Assembly: GCF_905475465.1 (NCBI RefSeq)
Contig: NC_062244.1
Coordinates: 3,360,501-3,424,500, forward strand
Direction: 5' to 3'
From: Pieris napi
Lineage: Eukaryota; Arthropoda; Insecta; Lepidoptera; Pieridae
DNA length: 64,000 bases
Of the stretch, positions 13,401 to 24,000 are shown one piece after another; within the stretch, counting starts at the first letter, position 1; the number at the start of each line of letters is the position of its first letter. The notes under the pieces were generated by a model. The model had not been told where the DNA came from, made no database searches, and saw nothing but the letters and a program-made list of their open reading frames with translations. The translations under genes were made by a program, and so were the position numbers.

Positions 13401-14109
13401 TTAAGTGATTCCGCCGCCCATGCTCACACTACCAGGCACGTGAGCCGGCCTTTGAAGAATTGGTACACTCTTTTCTTGCAGGACCCTAAGTCCAATTGGC
13501 TTAAACAACACTCTGTTGTGGAACGACAGACGTCGAGGTGATACGGGTAGAATAGAAAAAAAAATCTCGTATGGTGTGAAGATCGTGATTAATCTTCTTA
13601 TCTATAAATATTAAATATCAATGAAACATACGCGATATGAAAAGCAGCGCCACTAATTATCATAATATATATTTTTTTTTAAATCCGCCTCGACGTCGGA
13701 AGATGAAACACACCTGCTATTAATCGTCTATTTAATTATTTTATTAGCCTTTCAAACCGAAAAAATTTGTAATTAGGTTCTGTATATACGATATAAACGA
13801 ATAGTTTGTTATAGTTGCTTGCAAAGTATGTTTGAGTACTTTTATTTACAGATTTTAATTGTTTAAGGATATGTTATGTTACAGTTACAGAGTTATCTCA
13901 ATTTTTTTTAAATATGTCATTATCTAATGAAATCATAAAAAGCAACGTAATCTTTTAATGTCCTCATTTGCATATATATGTGAAAATGTTTATAATTAAT
14001 AAAATTTTCTTTGTAAACAATCACATATGAACACCTATTTTATACGAAAAGCACTTACCTGTAGCGATAACGGTATCAAAGATGTTAATATTAAGAAAAT
14101 GAAGCGCAT
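4466..14109 (-). CDS. vanin-like: Vanin-like protein 1 (pantetheinase/biotinidase family amidase), complete
   Basis: Ten minus-strand exons: 14109-14059, 13314-13198, 11942-11814, 11407-11238, 10414-10200, 8971-8885, 7870-7767, 7045-6860, 5455-5331 and 4781-4466. Phases agree throughout, giving 499 aa, the usual length for the family. It opens with a signal peptide (MRFIFLILTSLIPLSLQ). The nitrilase-fold triad is present: Glu65 in DADVVVFPEL, Lys159 in YRKMNLFGEY and Cys192 in FGHFICFDLMF; the Lys-Cys spacing of 33 matches vertebrate vanin-1. The C-terminal base domain carries LYKYRAGVLSG and ELYSFGIFGR. Family members hydrolyse linear amides such as pantetheine or biocytin outside the cell; the substrate here is unknown. 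The product ends at SPPWTDVEN, without the hydrophobic tail of its neighbour, so it is probably secreted. Introns carry many transposons. Confidence 0.93.
5760..6015 (-). mobile_element. Helitron fragment
   Basis: On the minus strand the segment contains GCTGTTCGTTTGTCTCAATA followed by AACTCAAGAATGGTTGGACC and GATTTGGCTAATG. This is the subterminal signature I know from a common lepidopteran Helitron family. No clean TC start or CTAG end with hairpin is visible, so it is a decayed piece. It lies in the vanin-like 1 intron between 6860 and 5455. Confidence 0.55.
6310..6720 (-). repeat. Interspersed repeat plus tRNA-derived SINE, degraded
   Basis: Two repeats are interleaved. One contains cctgatgttaagtgat and, near 6640-6715, the segment ending aattggttcgg, shared with 13369-13560 and 51628-51745. 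Between them, 6420-6598 holds a SINE in reverse orientation, with ggtttcctcacgatgttctc and gggaatcgaacctacgatct (the complement of a tRNA B box), ending at ccactaggtgaacactg. Related SINE copies are at 9040, 12710, 17525 and 35925. Confidence 0.65.
7225..7622 (+). mobile_element. 5'-truncated LINE, C-terminal RT frame and 3' UTR
   Basis: The plus strand translates to a LINE ORF2 C-terminus (LQELGLFVPMGY, RRQRPRLFAIPRARTSLL, SPLSKTLRLLN). It is followed by a 3' UTR and an ATAAATAAATAA tail at about 7610-7622. It inserted antisense in a vanin-like 1 intron. A shorter copy of the same family lies reversed at 1596-1795. Confidence 0.8.
9040..9195 (-). repeat. tRNA-derived SINE, degraded
   Basis: Contains tctcacgatgttgttttcct, ttcaccgtacgaccgag, a B-box complement (ggggatcgaacctatgaag) and the end cactgtg after actaggccaa. 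Same family and orientation as 6420-6598. It lies beside exon 6 of vanin-like 1. Confidence 0.65.
9985..10185 (+). mobile_element. LINE 3' UTR ending in GACTTT repeats, next to a splice donor
   Basis: The stretch gtggagtttcttgcccattc, then ttctccacacgaaactacc, leads to a terminal gatttgactttgactttgac. I recognise this as the 3' end of a common insect LINE. On the minus strand the tail begins about 20 nt inside the intron that follows vanin-like 1 exon 5 (donor at 10199), so the element stops just short of the splice site. Confidence 0.6.
10505..10640 (+). repeat. Interspersed repeat, copy 1 of 2
   Basis: The block ttttgttttgttcagtg ... gtgggtccactgaaaatcag ... gctgagttgg is repeated at 48285-48420. 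It resembles a LINE 3' UTR but has no coding part, so the class is uncertain. It lies in a vanin-like 1 intron. Confidence 0.6.
11509..11752 (-). mobile_element. tRNA-derived SINE (second family), minus orientation
   Basis: Read on the minus strand, the tRNA-like head has an A-box-like part (CATAGCCTAGCGGTCTTATT) and a B box (GGTACCGGGTTCGATTCCC). It is followed by a body with TTGGGAGGGTTGTG and GCTAATGCACAAACCGTGCC and an A-rich tail at 11509-11530. A longer copy lies at 43446-43752. No cloverleaf tRNA is claimed. Confidence 0.8.
12710..12860 (-). repeat. tRNA-derived SINE, degraded
   Basis: Shows a B-box complement (gccgggaatagaactcatg), then gaaagtcgcatgttgaagcc and accaatctagtgctgt. Same family as 6420-6598 and 9040-9195. 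It abuts the Helitron beginning at 12874. Confidence 0.5.
12874..13180 (-). mobile_element. Non-autonomous Helitron, 307 bp
   Basis: Read on the minus strand it starts with TC at 13180 (TCTAATATATAAAATTCTCG), contains the phrase CCGAAACGGCTTGACCGATT, and ends with a hairpin (GGCAAAACGACGTTTGCC) followed by CTAG at 12877-12874. The base before TC is A and the base after CTAG is T, the classic Helitron A/T insertion site. Its 5' end lies only 18 nt from the exon 2 splice donor of vanin-like 1 (exon end 13198). A truncated relative lies at 20969. Confidence 0.85.
13369..13560 (+). repeat. Interspersed repeat (cctgatgttaagtgat family)
   Basis: Contains ggcaaacggcagaaggct, cacctgatgttaagtgat, gccgcccatgctcacac and ttgaagaattggtacact. 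Partial copies lie at 6310-6720 and 51628-51745. It is non-coding. I know this repeat as very abundant in Lepidoptera. It lies in vanin-like 1 intron 1. Confidence 0.65.
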
Positions 14110-15069
14110 CGTCGATGCGTTTTGGAGGAAATTCGCTTCTGTACCTCTCACTCTGGCTATACGATCACGAATATTATATTTATTTGAGAAACGAAGACCT
14201 TAAATTCGTAGTAACCTTTGAGCAATTCAATGACTCTTGAGATAAAAGATTAACGGGTTATCTCACCGACAATTTATCAAAATGTTGTTCTACGTCGCTT
14301 ACATCGGAAATAGCGGATTAAACTCCAGCAGAAGATAAAGCTATGTGCATATCTCAACTCCACTCTGAGGCTGCTACTATGAATATCTATATGCGAATTA
14401 ACACTTAACCTTTCAAGGGTAATTAGACTTGACCCAACTTTGTAGCTTAATGTGAGCCTCGCTCATGATATAAGACCGGTTGACACAAAGACAGAAAAGG
14501 CTGATTTCCTCCTTACTTATAAAAGCAAACGTTCGAAGCAAAAGATTGACACTTTAATTACCACTGTCTGCTGGTTTATCTTTTTAATACATAACGTAGG
14601 GTGATTTTTCACCCACTCGAATTCTTTTAGAAGACGCAGACACGTAATGGCCCCACCCAATGACTGCGCTATTACGAATTCGGGAGAAAGAATAATACTT
14701 GCATTCTCATCTGGTATACATAGTTCCTGTAGATACATTAATTTGAATGTTTTCTTCTTAATTAAAATATACGTTGTGACTGTACCTATATATTATTGCT
14801 TCAGGGTTTGTTGTACTTTGCACCGAGATCTAACTATCAGTTATAGATAGAAAAAAACAAATATTACTTTAATACTATTTATTAAAAATAACATAATACG
14901 AGTAACATGTGTATATCATTACCAAAGACTAATTCATTACGTATGCAAATAGATAAATGCGTCCGGCGGGATTTATTTAACATATAATGTATTAAAATAA
15001 ATTTTAGCATCTTTACAAAAATATCATAAGAGTAGAATAGTTTTGGGTATTCGATTAATATTTATTATA
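14110..15069. other. Intergenic between the two vanin-like genes
   Basis: 960 bp separate the start of vanin-like 1 from the stop of vanin-like 2. The vanin-like 2 poly(A) signal is at 15061-15066. The region must also hold the vanin-like 1 promoter; no clear TATA box is visible. A 73-codon minus-strand frame at 14517-14738 is not supported by homology or splice structure. Confidence 0.5.
15061..15066 (-). terminator. Poly(A) signal of vanin-like 2
   Basis: On the minus strand AATAAA lies only a few bases after the stop codon at 15072-15070, so the 3' UTR would be very short unless a later site is used. Confidence 0.5.
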
Positions 15070-18000
15070 TTACATAATGACAACCGCAAATATAAAAACG
15101 ACTAACATATATACTGTATGCAAAGTTGTTGCTGATCCTGGGACGGCATCATCATCTGGCGATTCAGTATCAACTTCCTCCTCCACCCATGGAGGTGATG
15201 GTTCTTGGTCGTCCTTTTCAAAGGCTCGTCCAAAAATACCGAAAGAATACAACTCAATATCCTTTCTCAGAAGCGTATAATTGTAAATGTCCACTACTCC
15301 AAAGAGTGACGTGATTTCTAAAGAATAATCATTAACTTCTAGTGGTAACAAGGTCGGTTGTAAAGATACTGGGAAGTAAGCAATGTTGTCGGCTTCTAAT
15401 TCTTCGTTACGCTTTGGGGGTGTAAGGAACGCGAAGATACTCAGCTCTTCGAATGTTGCCAGTGAGTTCGGTGTGTATTTATCGAACCTAAAAGAAAGTC
15501 AAAATCGTAGTGCGTTTGTTTTAATATGGTCGTTTGAATTTGGATTTGAACCAAGAAACTTTCCTTTGAAGGTGCGCGAACCTCAAACGATGTATGTGTA
15601 AATACATATTACAGAATTTCACCAGAGATTAAGGAAAATTTTAAAGTGGCTGCGAATCTCATCCCTAAGGTCGTAGGTTTGTATCAGGCACAGAAGTCTG
15701 ATCAGCTGTCAGAAGTGTGTATTAGTCTGACAAACGATTTTGAAACAGATACAGAAATCTGAGGCCATTCAACCTAATTTTGAATTCTTCTCTTCATTGT
15801 TCTTAACATAAAAAAATCTGTTTAGTTGTATTGGCACATGAATTCAATTTAAATAAACATTAAATAAAAACTACCTTTTCGCGCAAGTGTCGATGGTATC
15901 TCCAGTGCAAGCAAAAATACAGCAGGACATAGACCCGCCACTCGCAACACCATCGAATGTCCGGACACCACCTAAGACACCAGCTCGATATTTGTATAAC
16001 TAAAAAAACAGAACAGAAAATTTATTATCCTGCTAATTGAACCTGCGCGTGGACCAAACCAGAACAATTTTACTATAGTTGCTGTATAAACGACATGTTC
16101 TGTGTTTGTTCTGGTTTCGTTTCTAGTTTTTAGTATTGAATTAGTATTATGTATTGAAAAACTGAAACATTCTTAAATCTGGAGAATATTTTATGATTAA
16201 AAGAATATTTTTTATTATTATAGCGAATTATTTCAGAAAGTACTGGTTCGATTTTAATAGATATTTCACATATAGATAGCTACATCACCTCGTAGTAACA
16301 TATGCTATATTTGTTTTCAAATTTTACTAAAATTCCTATACTGTTAGAATAATATAAACCTGAAATGTTACCTATAATCTGTATGATAAATTAAACAGGG
16401 AACTGGTGAAGTCATATATATTTTCAATCAATAATTCCAATAATTATTATTGTGTATTATTATTGATGTTATAAATAAAACAAATGAATAATGTTAAACA
16501 TTTGAGAAACGGTTACAGAGGCAAAGCGATTGCCCCTTTTGCAAGAAAAATCGCAGAATTTCAATGTGCGAGAATCTTGCTCGCTTGGAACGAAAGCTTT
16601 TTTTGTGGAAGAAACATCTATCTGCGCCGGCGACATTTCGTTATACAATAATTATATCGAAGTCGGAATAGAATTCGCTATTGGGATTTATACGGCCTGG
16701 TGGTTGGGCGCAGAACAATGGCTGTTCATGCAAATATTTTACGCAAGTGTTACCGTTTAATTGTCAAACACGAAGCAATATGTTGCTGGTTTTAAAGTTC
16801 GTTTTTTTTAACGATAATAGGGTTTAATGAAAGCAAATATATACTCTGAACCCGTACCGTATCATAAATATATCCCTGAAATAATTCTATAAATTTATTG
16901 TCATATTTTGTACTTTAATAGAGTCAGAACAGACTATAGACATCACACTTTTAAATAAATTTAACACTTTTGGATAAATTTTAATAAAATATCACATTTA
17001 ATAGATATCGCCACACCCACTTACAAGAAACAATAGCTCATAAAATCACGAAGTATACCGATCTTAAAAATTTAATTAAAAGGCTGCGGACACAAAGTAT
17101 CATGTTCACCACCGGAATAATCTTAAAATAGTTATACGATAGTATTATTAGGCATCTCGAAATGCATTTATATCCAAAAAGCAGTAGGTAATTTTAATTA
17201 AATACAGCAAGAATTCATATTATTCCAAAATTAAACAGTTACCAATAATAATAAAAATCTTTTTAATTTAGATAACACGTATATATCTTAATATGTAAGT
17301 ACAACTAAAAACTAAATTTAGTACCAGCATAAACAACAAATGAAAATACATATAATCAATAAGCAGCTTAAATAAAACTAAGGGTTAAAATTAAAATTGC
17401 GTAAGGTTAAAAAGTTTTAATTATAATAATGTTTAAATTTTTATTATTGTTATAAATTTTAAAAAATAGTCCATATTTGTATTTTTTGTCTTCATTGGCA
17501 AGTATAATAGGTTTCAGCCATGGCAATTTTCACCACGATTACCTTCAACGTACAAGCAAGTGTTAGTTAAGTATATAGAAAGAAAACTTCATTAGTCAGG
17601 ATTACAACGATTTCTGGGTTGAATGCTGCACTCGTAATTCACTAGGCCAACGCTACTATCTTAGATATGGCTGTAGAATCTTCATTTCTGCTACAACTTA
17701 AAAAAAATTACACAGTAACATATATAATGTCATGGTTTGCACCGACTATTAACAATTGTACACACGAAACAAAACTAGGTTATGTTTACTATTTTAAACA
17801 GTAATCATCACTTTTAGATGCAGCGTCAGCGTCATCACTTTTAGATGCAGCGATATTAAAATATTAGTTATGTTCCATTTGTCTAGTATTTTATAGAAAG
17901 GTTAAAAAAACTAAAAAGTTTCTAGGTGACTGCTACTTTTATGGTTGTAATTTTTTTACTGTTTTCATGACTTACATGACAAATTGGAAGAAACATATGG

Positions 18001-21000
18001 ACACTTTGTTAAAACAGTGAAAGTAGGACTGTTCCAGTTTTTATAAAGGAGGCAAGTTTATAAGTAATTTTCGATATACCTTTTTTCAAAATCTTGGTTA
18101 TAGAGAATTAAAAAAATAGCTGTAGTGAAATTATGTGGGTTGTATGTATAACCTACAAATCTGCATTAACATTGTCCAAACCAAAAATAATATTTTCAAT
18201 ATTAATATAGTTATTGACATCACTATTAGTTATTTCGTGGGGAAAAACCTTATCTTCATTATAAATTCTACCCCATATTGCAAATGCTACTAAATTGTTC
18301 TGTGCCGCGTTTATTTTGAATGAATAACTGGCTTTTTCATCTTCATGTTTTGTTAATGTATAATTGGCTGGGTTAAGAGGGAATTTATTGTCTCTTAATG
18401 ACAATCCGAAGTATTCTACGTCGTCACATTTCAGCGTTGTGTTATAATCAAGAGGATGTGATAAAATATCTATACTTAATTCTTTGAATTCTATTTTCTC
18501 CTCATCTTTCTTAAATCTGTAACAAATTAATAGTTTTAGTTGAAGTGTGAATTCTAAGATTTCTAATATTTACCTTTGAGGCTCAAAGGTAAATCTTAGA
18601 AATAGCCTTTTCAGTTTATTGTTTATCTATTACCACTATTTGTGGTAATTGCTTTGGTCATCTTAATCAATTACAAGTAATGTTGTGTCAGTCTTGTTTT
18701 ATCTTGACATATATAATATGGTGATTACCTGTACGGACAGTCTTTTGGATTATCAGAAGAACACGAAAGAATAGAACATGAAGCAACTCGTATATGGCGA
18801 ATGTCTCCGTATATGTTAAATCCATCATGAATAAACGCACGATACTTCAAACTCTGAAATAACTAGTCATTAGTGAACTGATTTTGTCAAACAATTGTTC
18901 AAAACTTTTCAACATATCCCAAAGAAGATGCAATGCAGTGAAAGATATTTTGATACAGAAGCTTGACTATGAGATTGACAAAATATAATAAATAAAGAAA
19001 ATTTATAGAAATATTTTAGACGATTGTTAGAAGTTTATACTTTGTCAACCTCAATAAAATAGATAAGTATGAGTATGTAAAATGGTCTGGATTAAGTATA
19101 ATCATGCATTTACTTACCCGTAATCAAACACTACGTGAATAGCACTTAATAGTTAAGTTAGTTCGCATTCAGTAAGTCATAAGCATGCACTATTTCATCA
19201 TAAAATACAAGGAGCGCTTCTTTACATTATACTTTAAAATTACGTCGTATTGTTTTTCAAGCTCAAACATTTAAATTGAGTGGATATTGATATATCCTGA
19301 TAATTGACATATTCACAAATCAGGTTAATATTTGGTGAGTTAGATATATAAATTAGCCTATTGTTAATATAATGTCAATTGTGTGTTTCAAGAGCGAGTT
19401 CATGCAATTAATAATATTTGGCAATGTTTAATTAAAGTATTTTAGACGAATTTTTGTCGTTAATATCAAGATGCATTTTAGAAACCTTATGTCTTAAAAT
19501 TTAAGCTTGAATTTCAAGCTCAAATGCGTGATGTATAAGTAGTAAAGCATTAAAACCTTCAGATATAAGCTTCGAGAAAATGGTTAATAAACGTCCAATC
19601 ATCATCAGAAAACATCAAAGGTAGCAAATAAAGGTAGGTCTTATAATAATGATTTAACTAGTATGTTTTTTATTTCTTATTATGAATTTTTATATTATCT
19701 TACTTAGTTATGAATTTTAAAAGTCAAGGTGCCTTTACAGCGTGGAATAGTATTTAGGCCATACGTTTTTAATTATAAAAAACTTAACTGGTCTTATTAT
19801 TATTATGGCATTATGATAATAAATTTTACATTTGCATGGCCATTTTTATATGGCTAATTGTGCGGTTTTTTTACAATTAAATTAAATAGAAAACGTTACA
19901 AAACTGTTCTCCACTTACGATTCGGATGTTTACTGAGGGATTTCTATTAAATTAAATCAAGCGGGAGACCTATTGCTGTCATGCAATTCACATATCATAA
20001 GTTAAAAAACATCAAATTTCTCACCGTATCATTTGTTTGTGTTATATTAACTCTGAAATTGCACATTGTTTCCCCACTTGACAGTACGAAAGATTGGTAC
20101 CCTGGTACTAGTAGCTGGCTTGTGTGAGCCGATAAGGATGGATCGCTTTTAAGAAAGAGATTGTCATGTATTGATGGGTCATCATATATCGGCCCAGGGT
20201 AGGAGTCTGTTACCTAAAAATGTTTAAAACTTAATTAGACACCGTGATACCAGATAGAGTAAAGAGTTTCTATTGTATAGTATATACACAATAGAAACAA
20301 ACACGTCATAAATATTTTAAGCAATCCTCCGGTAGTTTAAGCGTACGACCAACCAAGCTTCAGAAGATAAACCACTCCTTATATGAAAATTGTATTAGTG
20401 TTTACAACAAACTCCCAAGCGAAATTAGAGAATTATCACTTAATAAATTCAAAGCTCTCTTTAATAGTAAATTAATCAATAAACCTTTTTATAAATTTGA
20501 CTAATATTTAAATGATAATCCTTGGATTGATTTGCTCCAGTTCAAACAATTTGTATGACTCAAAACTTAGCGATTAAAAAGAGTGGCCTCAGGAATATGG
20601 AGACCAGTAGGCTCTTTTCTTTTAAGCTCTAACTCGGATTTATTCAGAAAGCACCCATGTTGTTGGTGTCATATATATAGTGGTTGAAAATGTTTCCATT
20701 AATGAAATTTCCATATAATCCTTTTTGAGTACAGTTAGACAATTTTTTAAAAGTAATTCAAAGGAAATCTAAACAAGCTGTATAAGTAGTTAAATCTTAA
20801 TACCTGTCCAGGAACTTTTGGAACTCTCGCAACCATTAACCTTGTGGTAGGAGCTCCTGCCATGAGGCTTATAAGGGCCCCTGCCTTGCCAGAGTAGATT
20901 CCTGAGCCTGAAAAATGAAGTCTTTTGGTAAGAAAGTAAAAGAATGGTAGTACAAATGCAAGTATCACCTAATATATAAAATTCTCGTGTCACAATGTTC

Positions 21001-24000
21001 GTTCCCATACTCCTCTGAAACGGCTCGACCTCTTATGCATATTCAGTAAGTCTGAGAATCGGACAACATCTATTTTTCATCCCTCTAAATGTTAAGGGTG
21101 GGACACCCCTAAATTTTTTATTTTTCAGACCAAACTTTTTGTTTTTATTTTTTCATGATACACCATACAAAAATACATGTACAACCGTTCACCCCTCTAC
21201 GATCAACCCCTATTTTTTATTTGTTAATTTAAAACTTATGACTTGAACTCAGAGTTTTATATAGAGAATCATTTAACAGATTTTACCCGTGCTTCCGATT
21301 CTAACGTTGTTTGCACCAGCTGCGAGGAAGTTTACATTCATCTGCGCAGCGTAACCCTGTTGAATTTCGACCGCTGTAATTAAAGAATAGTAATATTATT
21401 AAAACAATCGAATATAGTAGTAGAACGGAAGATATAATAATATAATACATTCGGGTAGCCTGACAGAGGCGGTCGCTACACTATTTAGGGCGATTACATA
21501 CTAGCGTTTTTTAGCGTAGTCTTTTTCCAGGCGCGCAACTCGTACGAGCGTTGACGCGCTTCTAAGCTGTTATAAGCGGGACTAACTAGAATCACTTCGC
21601 AGTTCTGGGTAGAGTGTATTAGAGTGACCGGTTCTCTGTCTTGATGCAACCATCGATGACACCCAGCATCTTTCTCGTCTTCTCAGCCGACGGCGAATAA
21701 GTAACGCAAATAGCAATGTGTCTTCGTCAGATTACATGTTGATACTGACACGACACTACCGGTTCGAGTGAACGCGCCGAAATATGCCAGTTTAGGCGCG
21801 TCCAGTTTTTTTAAGCGCGTATTGTAGCGCGCATGTAAGCGCGTATGCTGAAACGACCGTATACGAGCAGAAAATTACGCTAGTCTGTAACCGCCCTTAT
21901 ATAAATCCTAGTCTAGTATTTTTTTCTGAAAAACGAAAGTTTGCAGACATTAGAGTCAATAAAAAATATTAACGACTTAAATTTTAACTTATTAGGAATA
22001 CTTTCTTAGTTAAAAGGTTGAAAAGACAGACTAATTTTTACTTGAATCAGTACAGTGTCTTCGCCATATCAGCTTTTCATTTCAAATTTTTGAAAAATAG
22101 TTCAGGACACGCTATAAACATGCAGATGCTTGTAATTTCAACATAATTCTTCATTAATGTATTCCTCATACATTCATATTAGTATTGTTCTTATCTTCAT
22201 ACAATAAATGATAAGCGACGTGTCTAAGTAAACAATTACTACCTGTAAGATATGGCATCTCTGAGAACCACATAGTTGGGAATATAATATTCGTAATATT
22301 CAGTTTTTGAGGCGTCTGAATAGCTGGGATCTGGAACATCAGATCGAAACAGATGAAGTGACCAAATCGAACGCCAAAGTCCGTTGTAAAGTCTCCTAAG
22401 TCAGGCTTCAGTGCTGGCGTGCGTGTGTATTCTCCGAACAGATTAATTTTGCGGTATCTGAAATTAGTATATTAGGTCTTCAATCTTCGAATTACTGTAA
22501 TTCTCGAATTTAGAGGTCGTCTTTATTTCAGATTTAGTTATGGGGTACAGGGGAAAATCTTTCGTAAGTTTGAAGGTTATGTAGATGCCTCTCTCCCATG
22601 GGTCTTTTATTATATTGATAGGTATTTATTAATTCTTATTTACATAACAAACAAGTGAGCAAAAATTATCCTTGTGATTGTGAGCCTATTAAGGCTAATA
22701 GTTATTATTATGGTTAACATAATAATTAATAGCCTATTCCCTAAATGATATATATTATCACTAGTGGACCCGACAGACGTTGTCCTGCATGATATTTCAA
22801 GCAATTAGTAAAGCAAAGTATGAAAGTACCGACTGCAGCGCCATCTGGCGGGCTGATTTGTGAATCTAAACCATTCCCAGATCCCCTTGAACACACACAA
22901 AAAATTTCATCAAAATCGGTCCAGTCGTTTGAGAGAAGTTCAGTGACATACACACTCACAGAAGAATTATATATATAAAGATAATTAAGGCTTCAAACAT
23001 GTTTCAGTAAAAACAATAATGTTTCGTCATCGAAAGCTTTCGTCTATATTATTTTACAAAGATTTTTTTATTATCACTACTCCGATTTCACATCAGCATT
23101 ATGACTTGTGCGACGGGTTATTTAAATTTAAAAGAGTCGCATTCAAATCGGTAGTGTTTTCCTAAAATGAGCATTGTTAAAACAATGGTCTCAAATAATA
23201 CATAAAAAACACTTTCAAAAAAGAAAATGAATGATAACCGTTTGCAAGCTCAGTAGCTTATATTACTATTTTTTTAATGATTACCTATCAATAACTGCTC
23301 CCTCTCTGTTGAGTACTACATTTGTATTGAAATAGTACGTTTTCTTCTCGGGGCACTCTTCACCCGGAGCGTCCTCACAGTTCATTACCTCCTGTATATT
23401 TATTACTACGTAGATCGCATTTTCACGGGCCGCTGAAGATATTGTGACTAATATCTAAAAAATACGTGTTATGTTACGTACACTCCTCTTGGATTTCCAT
23501 AACTACTAATGAATTCAAACAATTTCATAAGAATAGGTAGGAAAGGTGCATGACGCTCTCTAGAAAAATCGTCAATTGCCTCGAAAGTCTCGAAATTGGA
23601 AATACAACTGTTGCATCTAAATGGATATAGAAAGTCAAAAAACGGACGATGGACATCGAAAAATCCTTAATTATACTTTCTTCCTCATTAAAAGTCCCTG
23701 AAGAGGCCCTGGGTTTTAATTCTATATCAAATCAAAATACGTTTATTCAGTTTAGATGCGTCTTAGCGCATGCTTATCAATGTCAAAAACGTTAACAAAA
23801 TTCGCGAAAGAGCAAGACTACGCCATCCGTTCGAAAAACTACCAGGACGCTTTGTTCTGAGAAGAACTGGTAAGAAACTCAGCCAGTTTTACCCTTCCTC
23901 TACATTACAATTATTAAAAAAAATGTGATAAACCACGTCATTAAAGTTACATAAGTTAAAAAAAATCTGTTCTGTGATTTACCACATTCACCATATTCAC

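Noticed and set aside
14517..14738. 73-codon minus-strand frame (QELCIPDENASIILSPEF)
   Set aside because: Composition looks protein-like, but there is no recognised family, splice context or start support; left as unannotated intergenic sequence.
16530..16760. 76-codon plus-strand frame as a secreted small protein
   Set aside because: It starts and ends at the borders of a short inverted repeat and has no relatives; more likely repeat sequence.
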